A DNA stretch of 12,631 bases from an uncultured Verrucomicrobiota bacterium (GTDB taxonomy: Bacteria; Verrucomicrobiota; Verrucomicrobiae; Verrucomicrobiales; DEV007): the NCBI GenBank assembly GCA_902591645.1, contig CACJBM010000060.1, forward strand, positions 1 through 12,631. The letters are read 5' to 3'. The notes beneath the pieces were generated by a model, which was not told where the DNA came from, did not search any database, and was given only the letters and a program-made list of their open reading frames with translations. A program made the position numbers and the translations under genes. Every line of letters begins with the position of its first letter. Position 1 is the stretch's first letter. Below are positions 1 to 7,502 of this stretch, piece by piece.

Positions 1-983
1 TTCAGGCCTGGGGAAAAGCGGACGGAGAGTCTGCCATTAAAACGGCACTCAAGAATAATTCACGTCAATCATGGGGCAGAGGCGGTCAAGGAAGCAACAT
101 GTATGCGTATTCCGCCTTATCTGCCTGGGCATCAGTTGATCCGGAATCCGCAATGAGAACAATTTCCAATATAGAAGATGAAAGACAAAAAAGTTTCCTT
201 ACTTATGGACTCATTAACGGCTTAGCCAAAAATGATGCACGCGCTGCAACTGATTACGTATTGAAAATTGCAGCGAATCGGAATGAAACGGAAGAGAGAC
301 CAGAAGGATTTCAACGCAGAGGTGATGTTACACAGCGTTACATTAGTCAGATTGCATCCGAACAATTAAAGAAAGGCATGAGCAGAGCAATAGAATGGGC
401 AGAATCGCTTCCGGACGGTGAATTAAAATCATCCGCATTTGATCAGGTAACTGAAGGCTACATACGGTCAGACATTGATGCTGCAAAAAAATGGGTTTCA
501 AGCAACGCTGAAAAAGAATATGCACAAAGAGCGGTTAATGAGGTGGCTTCACATTTGACCCGAAAAAATCCACAAGACGCTGTGGAATGGGCCTCAACGC
601 TTCCAACAAATGCACAAGATCAGGCCTATAGGGAGGTCATGGAGAACTGGACAAGAAATGATCCCGAAGCTGCAAGCAATCACCTCGTAGAAATGAAACC
701 TTCAGAGGCCAGGGACTCAGCTATAAGCTCATTCGCAACTTCACTTGACCGTGAGGATCCAAAAAGCGCAGCTACCTGGGCCGCAACAATTGACAATGAA
801 GAGACAAGAGCAAGTACGCTCAAGCAAGTCGCTCAGTCCTGGATTCGAACGGACCCCGATGCAGCCAAAGCATGGCTGCCTACCAGCGGATTACCAAAAG
901 AAACTCAAACGGCGATTCTTGAAACGCCTAGCAGGGGCCGGCCAACTGGTGATTTTCGCAGTCGCCGAACTCGCCAACGTTAA
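1..983 (+). CDS. Helical-repeat protein with W/DP-type repeats, 5' truncated
   Basis: The reading frame is open from base 3 to the TAA at 981-983, so the gene starts before the window; the ATG at 99 is an internal methionine. The visible 326 residues consist of about eight repeats of 31-32 residues. A typical unit has a first helix, a turn like RNDPEAA or RTDPDAA, a second helix often containing W, and a short loop (LPxxxxxx) before the next unit. This is a TPR/Sel1-like alpha-alpha architecture, which usually serves as a protein-interaction scaffold. No catalytic motif is visible. The last 19 residues are different: seven arginines and no repeat pattern. That could be a genuine basic tail, or a late frameshift. 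Proteins of this style are common in Verrucomicrobiota and have no assigned function (general knowledge). Its end converges with the VWA gene, 17 bases away. Partner and role are unknown. Confidence 0.8.
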   Translation, partial: QAWGKADGESAIKTALKNNSRQSWGRGGQGSNMYAYSALSAWASVDPESAMRTISNIEDERQKSFLTYGLINGLAKNDARAATDYVLKIAANRNETEERPEGFQRRGDVTQRYISQIASEQLKKGMSRAIEWAESLPDGELKSSAFDQVTEGYIRSDIDAAKKWVSSNAEKEYAQRAVNEVASHLTRKNPQDAVEWASTLPTNAQDQAYREVMENWTRNDPEAASNHLVEMKPSEARDSAISSFATSLDREDPKSAATWAATIDNEETRASTLKQVAQSWIRTDPDAAKAWLPTSGLPKETQTAILETPSRGRPTGDFRSRRTRQR

Positions 984-1000
984 TTTGTCTTTAACCGGAA

Positions 1001-3337
1001 CTATTCAGAAGTACTCTTCGCTTGGGCAATGGACTTTGCCTTTTTGACTAGCTCAAGGAATTCTTTACGAAGACCATTCTTATCTTTTCCTATCCCTTCA
1101 GATGCTATTTCCAGCAGTAAATCATAATTGACCTGACCACCGAACTTGGAATTTCTCAAAAGCATTCCAAACCCTGCAACTGATGAAGCGAACCGAAAGT
1201 CCTTACTGGAATTCTCCCATCCTTTGCCTGAATCGGTGAGCGGCACAGAAAACTCTTCCGCCTCATCTTTGATATCAGCTTCAGGATCTTTGTACCGCAA
1301 AAACACAGTAAGTAATTCTTCACTTTCGACAATGTCCGACCGCTCAGCTTTCTTGGCTGGTTTCCTGTACTTTGACTTCACTGCCACGTCTCCCTCGTCA
1401 CTAGTAGACCCTGCCGGAACAATCTCATAAAGGGCAGTCACTGCATGACCGGCCCCGATTTCCCCTGCATCTTTTGCATCATCACGAAATTCTTCAGCTT
1501 TCATTCTGCGGTTAGCATAACCAATGAGCCTATAGCTTTTGACCTTCCTGGGATTAAAATCGACCTGAATCTTAACATCCTTGGCAACAGTGACTAGAGT
1601 CGAACTCATCTTATCTACAAGGACTCTCCTTCCCTCCTTAATAGAGTCAATATAGTAATATTCCCCGTTGCCATTATTGGCAATCTGCTCGAGCCGAGCA
1701 TCCTTGATATTGCCTTCGCCAAAACCAAGTGCGGTAAGGAAAATCTTCTCCTTATCCGCACGACCTTTAACCAATTCAATTAATTTGTTACTATTCGAAA
1801 TTCCAACATTGAAGTCGCCGTCAGTGGCTATGATTACACGGTTCGTTCCGCCCTCGATGTAATTCTTCGAAGCAAGATCATATGCAACACGAATTCCCCC
1901 TTCACCATTCGTTGAACCGCCGCTCCTGAGTCCGTTAATGACCTCAATGATCTTATCTTTCTGATCACCGTGCAGCGGATCCAGCTCCACTCCTGCTCCA
2001 CCAGCATAAGTAACAATCCCTATACGGTCATCCTCAGTCAAATTCTCAACTAATAATACGAGGGACTTTTTCAAGAGTGGTAATTTTTCCTTATTGCCCA
2101 TGGATCCGGAGCAGTCTATTAGAAATACGAGATTGGATGCCGGCCTTTTGTCCAATTGTATGTCCTTAGCCTTCAATCCTATCCTCACGAGCCGATGACC
2201 AGCTTTCCAGGGAACTGAGGAAGTTTCAAGATGCACCGAAAAAGGATGCTTATTACCTGAATAAGGATAATCATAATCAAAGTAATTTATCAATTCCTCA
2301 ACACGAACAGCATCAACCGGAGGAAGCTGCCCACGGCGTCCGATGTAACGACGGACATTCGAATAACTGGCCGTATCAACATCAATCGCAAAAGTAGATA
2401 AGGGCCGTTCAATAGTTGGAAAGAAAGGAGTGTCATGATAAACTTGGTACTGCTCACTATTAATTTCCTCCAATTCTTTATCTCTGAGCTGAGCGTCATC
2501 CCGACCATCTTTTTCTTTAATCTTATTGAACCATCTCTTGTCGGAACCATCCTGCAATTCCCGACCCAAATTCAGATCCAGTGGCGATTTCGCACTAGAC
2601 TCGATCGTCCTAATGCTCGGCTTAGACTTACTGCTCTGCTTCCGTCTTATACCCGCGACACTGGCTAATTCATCACCTTCATTTGAAGCAAAGGGAGCAG
2701 CATTTCGAGTACTTAAGCCGAATCTTTTTGGGATAGGTCCATTTTGATCTGCGCTTTGAGATTTCGCAATCTTCGAAGACGGTACACTTGCCTTCTCTAG
2801 TTGTTTTATTTGTTCAAATTTGAATTCTTCTTTTACTTTTGCCTTTTCATTTACCCCTGCAAAATCCAAATCTGACTCTTTAATAGAACCCTTCTTTGAG
2901 TCTTCTTTTGAATCTAGTGGAACTGGTCCAGTAGGATCCACAGCTCTGGTATAAACTGGTTGACTCTCCCCATCTGAATTTTCTTGAAGCTCTTGTTTTA
3001 CTGATCTCAGGCCAACTATCCCCATTCCTACAAAGCAAGCCGCAGCTGCAGTAACACCTAACCACCTGTTAACCTTACTGAAAGTGCCAGGACCTGGATC
3101 CAAAATAACATCCTCTTCATTACTAAAAAGTATTTGTTTTTGCTCTTTGGAAAGCTTCTTTTTAGGAGCCTCTGCAAATTCTTCCTTGATAGTTTTTATC
3201 GCGCCTCTAATCGCATCCACTTCCGACTTTGCTTCAGGACACTCTTCAAGAATCTTCTCGAAATCATCAACTTCACTCGGGTCAAGTTCACCAAGTGCAT
3301 AAGCAGTAAGTCTAGGATCTTCTGAATTAATTTTCAT
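1001..3337 (-). CDS. YfbK-like VWA membrane protein with anti-sigma-like N terminus
   Basis: This is a 778-residue protein. Residues 1-50 resemble the N-terminal domain of anti-sigma factors (DPRLTAYALGEL, then an acidic helix and EECPEA), but have no zinc-binding HxxxCxxC. One membrane segment lies at about 92-112. A long K/E/S-rich linker follows to about 295. Then come the YfbK N-terminal domain (about 296-390, with TPFFPTIERPLSTFAIDVDT), a VWA domain (about 403-575) and a DUF3520-type C terminus (about 590-770). The metal-ion-dependent adhesion site looks complete: D408-x-S410-x-S412, T476 in GGST, and D506 in ATDGD. The predicted topology is a cytoplasmic N terminus and an exported VWA body. 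It lies 50 bases after an ECF sigma gene in the same direction, so co-transcription is likely. Inference: it restrains that sigma factor and releases it in response to an external signal. The VWA ligand is unknown. Confidence 0.88.
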   Translation of the reverse strand: MKINSEDPRLTAYALGELDPSEVDDFEKILEECPEAKSEVDAIRGAIKTIKEEFAEAPKKKLSKEQKQILFSNEEDVILDPGPGTFSKVNRWLGVTAAAACFVGMGIVGLRSVKQELQENSDGESQPVYTRAVDPTGPVPLDSKEDSKKGSIKESDLDFAGVNEKAKVKEEFKFEQIKQLEKASVPSSKIAKSQSADQNGPIPKRFGLSTRNAAPFASNEGDELASVAGIRRKQSSKSKPSIRTIESSAKSPLDLNLGRELQDGSDKRWFNKIKEKDGRDDAQLRDKELEEINSEQYQVYHDTPFFPTIERPLSTFAIDVDTASYSNVRRYIGRRGQLPPVDAVRVEELINYFDYDYPYSGNKHPFSVHLETSSVPWKAGHRLVRIGLKAKDIQLDKRPASNLVFLIDCSGSMGNKEKLPLLKKSLVLLVENLTEDDRIGIVTYAGGAGVELDPLHGDQKDKIIEVINGLRSGGSTNGEGGIRVAYDLASKNYIEGGTNRVIIATDGDFNVGISNSNKLIELVKGRADKEKIFLTALGFGEGNIKDARLEQIANNGNGEYYYIDSIKEGRRVLVDKMSSTLVTVAKDVKIQVDFNPRKVKSYRLIGYANRRMKAEEFRDDAKDAGEIGAGHAVTALYEIVPAGSTSDEGDVAVKSKYRKPAKKAERSDIVESEELLTVFLRYKDPEADIKDEAEEFSVPLTDSGKGWENSSKDFRFASSVAGFGMLLRNSKFGGQVNYDLLLEIASEGIGKDKNGLRKEFLELVKKAKSIAQAKSTSE

Positions 3338-3347
3338 TTCTATTATT

Positions 3348-3353
3348 TCCTTT
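3348..3353 (-). promoter_or_regulatory. Ribosome binding site of the VWA gene
   Basis: On the minus strand AAAGGA lies 10 bases before the ATG at 3335-3337. It is one of the few clear Shine-Dalgarno sequences here and supports that start. It lies inside the 50-base gap after the sigma factor gene, as expected for a translationally separate second gene of an operon. Confidence 0.55.
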
Positions 3354-3387
3354 CTATAAAATCATTTATTAAACTTTGTCATTCCTT

Positions 3388-3912
3388 CTAAGCGACCTGA
3401 TCAGATAAAAGACCCCTCAATCGCTTGATCCCCGCATGAATAAGAAAACCGACATTACTCACACTTAATTGAGTGATCTGGCTTATCTCCTTATAACTCA
3501 TATCTCCTTCGAATTTCAGGCGTATCACTTCACGCTGATTTTGCGGCAACCGGTCCAAAAACTTAATAACATTACTATGTTCATCCGCTCGTTCTGCGGA
3601 TTGTGATGGGTCATCCGCCACATCTCGAATGACTGTCAATTGATCATCTTCTACATTAATCATACGTTTTTCCTTTCTTATAACGTCAAAACAACGGTTC
3701 CGGCAGACCGTAAAAAGCCATGCCTTGAGGGATTTTCTCACCTTTTCAGGATCTTGTTCATAAAGCTTTATGAATGTGTCTTGAACGACATCCTTAGCGC
3801 GATCCTCATCCTTAACGATACTAGCCGCATAACCAATCAAGGCTGACTCAAACTCAATGAGGGCTCTATGAACAAGTTCTTCTCGCTCGTCGGCTGTATT
3901 ATTTTCTAACAT
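3388..3912 (-). CDS. ECF-type RNA polymerase sigma-70 factor
   Basis: The protein has 174 residues, a normal length for an extracytoplasmic-function sigma factor. Region 2 covers about residues 17-84. It includes the core-binding helix with DVVQDTFIKLY (41-51) and the -10-recognition helix with LKAWLFTVCRNRCFDVIRK (62-80). After an acidic linker, region 4 covers about 112-168 with LPQNQREVIRLKF and a helix-turn-helix around SYKEISQITQLSVSNVGFLI. There is no sigma 1.1 or region 3, which fits the ECF class. An in-frame TAA directly precedes the ATG, so translation cannot start further upstream; no good Shine-Dalgarno is present. The next gene in the same direction encodes a membrane protein with an anti-sigma-like N terminus, its probable regulator. 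Target promoters cannot be deduced, though autoregulation from the 258-base upstream region is usual for this class. Confidence 0.93.
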   Translation of the reverse strand: MLENNTADEREELVHRALIEFESALIGYAASIVKDEDRAKDVVQDTFIKLYEQDPEKVRKSLKAWLFTVCRNRCFDVIRKEKRMINVEDDQLTVIRDVADDPSQSAERADEHSNVIKFLDRLPQNQREVIRLKFEGDMSYKEISQITQLSVSNVGFLIHAGIKRLRGLLSDQVA

Positions 3913-4170
3913 TAATTTGTTACATCATAAACAACGATTGAAGAGACAAGAGTCTTAGAATAAAAATCAAAAAAAATGTAATTCTCTCTCTTATTATCAC
4001 TTTTCCAGTAAAATTACCGATTATTACCCCAAATCAGATAAGGGCTAAATGATTGTAAACCGTTCTATTTATCCTTATTCCTTCGCCTGAAATTAATTTT
4101 GCTAATAAATTGTGCATTATTCTGTAGATTCAGCAGATAATAACTGTCGATCAATATAAACAACATCGTT
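3913..4170. other. Divergent intergenic region between sigma factor and sulfatase genes
   Basis: This is the longest non-coding stretch in the window (258 bases). It is AT-rich, with an A run near 3969-3976, and lies between two genes transcribed away from each other, so it must hold at least two promoters. I found no convincing -35/-10 pair, operator palindrome, riboswitch-like fold or small gene. AT hexamers such as TATAAA near 4155 are too close to the sulfatase start, or lack a partner, to be called. Confidence 0.5.
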
Positions 4171-5595
4171 ATGCTTTCTCGATTCACCAAGGCTCTACTT
4201 ATAGGCCTCACATTATTATCGTCCTTTTCCTGGGCCATGGCCGATGAACGGCCCAATATCATAATCATCCTATGTGATGATCTCGGCTATGGCGATCTTG
4301 CCTGTTACGGAAATAAAGTTATCAGAACTCCAAACATCGATAAGTTAGCCTCTGAAGGAATCCGTTTCACCAGTTTCTATTCATCTTCTCCGGTATGTTC
4401 ACCCTCACGCGTTGGGCTCATGACTGGCAGAACACCTAACCGGGCAGGAGTCTATGATTGGATATCTGGAGGCAATCGAATGCATATGAGCAAAAAAGAA
4501 TTCACTATTCCGGCCATGCTGAAAAAAACTGGATATGCAACATGCATGTCAGGAAAGTGGCACTGCAATGGAATCTTTAATCGAAAAAATCAACCGCAGC
4601 CCGGTGACTTTGGATTTGATCATTGGTTCGCCACCCAAAATAATGCCGCTCCGAGCCATAAGGATCCGAAAAACTTTGTCCGTAACGGAAAAAATGTAGG
4701 TATAAGCAAAGGCTTTAGCTGCCAAATCGTTGCCCAAGAAGCTGTGGACTGGATAACCAAGCATGTGAAAAATAGCCCAGACCAACCTTTCTTCTCTTAC
4801 GTAGCATTCCATGAACCTCATGAACCAATAGACTCTCCCAAGCACCTCATTGAAAACTATCCCAAAGCAAAGAAAAAGGGAGAGGCTCTCTATTATGCAA
4901 ATGTAGAAAACATGGATTCTGCAGTCGGCCAAATAACACTCTGTCTGGATCGCCTAAATCTCACAAAAAACACACTAGTAATATTTTCTTCGGACAATGG
5001 CCCCGAAACTCTGAATAGGTACCGTAGCGCGTGGCGCTCTCACGGAAGCCCCGGCCCTCTACGGGGAATGAAACTTCACACTCACGAAGCTGGAATACGA
5101 GTTGCCGGAATAATGCGCTGGCCAATTCAAATAAAAGATAAACAAATCAGTGATTCACCTGTTAGCGCATTGGACCTCTTACCTACATTTGCAAGCCTGG
5201 CAGCAGGTGAAATCCCAATTAACCTCAAGCTAGACGGTGCTGATATCGTCAATGCATTTGGAGGGTCCTCAGTGCAGCGAAAAAAACCTCTTTTCTGGTG
5301 TTACTATTCGTCTTTAAACAAAGCCAAAATTGCTATCAGGGACGGCGAATGGAAATTGCTAGCCAGTTTGAAATCTGCTGACGGGAAAAATATCAAGGCA
5401 AGATCTATAACAGAAGCAAACCGCTCCCTGCTACAGGCAGCAAAGTTAGGGGATTTCGAGCTCTATAAAATATCTAAAGATATCAGTGAAATGAATAACC
5501 TTGCTGAAAAGCATCCTAAAGAATTAAATGTGATGGCACAAAAACTGCAATCAATCTACAAGGACGTCGTTCAGGATGCCAAAACATGGCAATGA
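4171..5595 (+). CDS. Exported arylsulfatase (S1 family, formylglycine type)
   Basis: The protein has 474 residues and hydrolyses sulfate esters; the substrate is probably a sulfated polysaccharide or glycan (inferred from the family). Residues 1-24 form a Sec signal peptide (a basic start, LLIGLTLLSSFSWAMA, with cleavage probably after AMA). Calcium-binding D36-D37 lie in CDDLGYGD. The modification motif C76-S-P-S-R matches C-x-P-S-R, whose cysteine is converted to formylglycine. Further active-site segments are GKWH (128-131), FHEPHEP (213-219) and SSDNGPE with D275-N276. The C-terminal part carries the usual DGEWKLL strand and ends with ELYKISKDISEMNNL. The ATG at 4171 gives a well-formed signal peptide, although no Shine-Dalgarno is visible. 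The gene converges on hisA 10 bases away. A dedicated FGE gene lies about 870 bases downstream on the same strand. The exact substrate class cannot be read from the sequence. Confidence 0.93.
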   Translation: MLSRFTKALLIGLTLLSSFSWAMADERPNIIIILCDDLGYGDLACYGNKVIRTPNIDKLASEGIRFTSFYSSSPVCSPSRVGLMTGRTPNRAGVYDWISGGNRMHMSKKEFTIPAMLKKTGYATCMSGKWHCNGIFNRKNQPQPGDFGFDHWFATQNNAAPSHKDPKNFVRNGKNVGISKGFSCQIVAQEAVDWITKHVKNSPDQPFFSYVAFHEPHEPIDSPKHLIENYPKAKKKGEALYYANVENMDSAVGQITLCLDRLNLTKNTLVIFSSDNGPETLNRYRSAWRSHGSPGPLRGMKLHTHEAGIRVAGIMRWPIQIKDKQISDSPVSALDLLPTFASLAAGEIPINLKLDGADIVNAFGGSSVQRKKPLFWCYYSSLNKAKIAIRDGEWKLLASLKSADGKNIKARSITEANRSLLQAAKLGDFELYKISKDISEMNNLAEKHPKELNVMAQKLQSIYKDVVQDAKTWQ

Positions 5596-5605
5596 AATTT
5601 CTCAT

Positions 5606-6372
5606 TCAGCGTTCATTCCATTCCACACACTCAGAATAACTGATTCCAGTTCCCCCAAAAATATCCAGAGCAGAACCGACAGTAACATCTAAGCAACCTG
5701 AACTCAGCTCATCTATCTTGTGTAAGTCCTCAATGGATCTAACCCCACCGGCATAAGTCAAAGGAATCTTACCCCAACTCCCAAGCAATTTAACCAGTTC
5801 GACATCTATCCCTTCACACTTTCCTTCAACATCAGCAGCATGAATAAGAAATTCCGAACAACTATCAGACAGCTTATCAAGTGTCTCATGATTAATCGGA
5901 AGGTTAGTAATTGTTTGCCAACGATCTTTTGCAACTTTCCATCCCCTTCAGAGCAAACTCGGCAACTAAGATCAATTACCAACCGGTCCTTTCCTACTGA
6001 TTTAACCATTTTTGATAATCTTTCATCCGAAAAAAAACTCCCCTCAAAAATGTATGACGTTACAATCACATGCGTGGCACCGCGATCAAGCCACCCCGCG
6101 GCATTCTTTGGAGTAATACCTCCTCCTAATTGAAGACCTTGTGGATATTCTTTTATAGCATCACTCGCTGATTCTTCATTGCCAGATCCAAGCATAATAA
6201 CATGACCTCCAACAAGGTTATCATTGCGATACATTTCGGCAAAGTGTCTTGATTTTCGTTCACTGACAAAATTTTCTATTGGTGCTTTGTCTCTATCCTC
6301 GGCAAAGGTTCCTCCAATGACCTGCTTAACAAGTCCATCATGAAGATCAATGCATGGGCGGAACTTAGTCAT
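5606..6372 (-). pseudogene. hisA: HisA, eukaryotic (HIS6) type, interrupted by a one-base frameshift
   Basis: HisA isomerises ProFAR to PRFAR in histidine biosynthesis. The N-terminal part reads in one frame to about residue 146 (MTKFRPCIDLHDG, LQLGGGITPKNA, HVIVTSYIFEG, RLVIDLSCR). That frame then turns into non-homologous residues and stops at about 5806. One frame over, similarity continues without a stop to the TGA at 5606-5608: [32 protein letters not shown]. Restoring one A in the run at 5936-5938 (minus strand GGAAAGTT) gives a 255-residue protein, close to the roughly 260 of yeast HIS6. The catalytic aspartates are D9 and D134. The HIS6-like layout, including SCR and HAADVEG, differs from standard bacterial HisA. 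No other his genes are near. The break may be a sequencing error or a recent real mutation; both halves look otherwise well preserved. There is no strong Shine-Dalgarno at the ATG at 6372. Confidence 0.85.
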
Positions 6373-6463
6373 CTAACTGTATCAAGCGATGTAGAAGCCT
6401 CGCTGTCAAACGAATATCAATGAAGTGGACAAACTCATTAAATTCCAGCATCTTTAATGGCAC

Positions 6464-7501
6464 ATGATCAGGAACCCACTCTTAATATTAATCTGTTTTT
6501 TTAGCATTTTAGGTTGCGAAAAACAGGAAAGATCAAAAGAAGTAAAAACACTCCCCCCAGAAGGAATGGTTTTCATACCGGGTGGGTCATTCATTATGGG
6601 AACAAGTCTCGAGCCCAAGGAACAACCGGTCAGGAGCGGGGCAGAGGAATCTCCTCCTCATCGAGTCATTCTAAAGCCTTTTTATATGGACGAAACTGAA
6701 GTGACCAACCTTCAGTTTCAAAATTTCGTGGATGAGACTGGCTATAAAACTCAAGCAGAAAGACCGTTCAATCAAAAAGATTACCCAAAGGCAAAGCCAG
6801 AAGATCTATTGCCTGCGGCCTTCGTAATGGCTCCTCCAAAAAGCAATGTCGACATAAACACCGCATCCCATTGGACTTGGTGGAAACTAGTCAATGGAGC
6901 CGACTGGAAGCATCCAGAAGGACCAGAATCAAATCTTGAGGGACGGTCAAATCACCCAGTAGTTAACATTGCCTATGAAGATGCACTCGCTTACGCAAAA
7001 TGGGCAGGCAAAAGACTTCCTACCGAAGCTGAGTGGGAATATGCGGCACGTGGAGGACTCAAAGGAAAATTGTATCCATGGGGTGATGAACTGTCACCGA
7101 GCGGAAAAATAATGGCCAACTTCTGGCAAGGTGATTTCCCAAATAAAAACACAAACGAAGACAGCTATATGACAAGCGCGCCCGTTAAATCATTTCCTCC
7201 AAATGGCTATGGTTTATTTGATATGGGAGGAAATGTATGGGAAATGGTCGCGGATAAATATGAGAGAGACTACTATGCAAGAAGTCCTATCGAATCACCT
7301 AAAGGAGGAATAGGTCAATCAATCGTTAAAAAAGGAGATGGCCCTATTGTTTTCCAGAGAATCATTCGTGGAGGATCTTTCCTGTGCAGCGAAGGGTACT
7401 GCACAGGGTACAGGGTCGGCGCCAGACAACTCAGTGATGATATTAGTGCTTCATACCATACCGGGTTCCGTTGTGTTCTTGATGTAGAATCAGGAAAATA
7501 G
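6464..7501 (+). CDS. Formylglycine-generating enzyme (SUMF1 family), putative lipoprotein
   Basis: FGE oxidises the C-x-P-x-R cysteine of sulfatases to formylglycine with oxygen and copper. This 345-residue protein follows human SUMF1 segment by segment: GMVFIPGGSFIMGT (35-48), DETEVTNLQF, NGADWKHPEGPES (144-156), AGKRLPTEAEWEYAARGG (181-198), NFWQGDFP, FPPNGYGLFDMGGNVWE (244-260), and RGGSFLC-SEGY-C-TGYR. Both catalytic cysteines are present, C308 and C313, four residues apart as in proven FGEs; many EgtB/PvdO-like relatives lack them. Residues 1-18 form a lipoprotein signal (hydrophobic LLILICFFSILGC, lipobox ILGC, lipidated C18). This suggests it works outside the cytoplasm, unlike the cytosolic FGEs usually described in bacteria. 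An in-frame TAA at 6455 rules out a longer start. The sulfatase at 4171-5595 is its likely substrate. Only one base separates its end from the converging glycosyltransferase gene. Confidence 0.9.
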   Translation: MIRNPLLILICFFSILGCEKQERSKEVKTLPPEGMVFIPGGSFIMGTSLEPKEQPVRSGAEESPPHRVILKPFYMDETEVTNLQFQNFVDETGYKTQAERPFNQKDYPKAKPEDLLPAAFVMAPPKSNVDINTASHWTWWKLVNGADWKHPEGPESNLEGRSNHPVVNIAYEDALAYAKWAGKRLPTEAEWEYAARGGLKGKLYPWGDELSPSGKIMANFWQGDFPNKNTNEDSYMTSAPVKSFPPNGYGLFDMGGNVWEMVADKYERDYYARSPIESPKGGIGQSIVKKGDGPIVFQRIIRGGSFLCSEGYCTGYRVGARQLSDDISASYHTGFRCVLDVESGK

Positions 7502-7502
7502 T

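Noticed and set aside
745..1047. A plus-strand ORF overlapping the end of the repeat protein
   Set aside because: Most of it runs under the repeat-coding frame and has no recognisable features. Its later part could only matter if the repeat gene has a late frameshift, which I cannot show.
3913..4170. Promoter pairs in the divergent region
   Set aside because: Several TTG-like and TATAAA-like hexamers occur, but none pairs at 16-18 bases with a sensible distance to a start codon, so no specific promoter is called.
4549..4932. A minus-strand ORF of 127 codons inside the sulfatase gene
   Set aside because: The plus strand there codes for conserved sulfatase motifs, and the antisense product shows no family resemblance.
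5606..5788. A separate 60-residue minus-strand gene
   Set aside because: Its sequence is the C-terminal end of HisA, and the same frame continues upstream with HisA similarity to the frameshift at about 5935.
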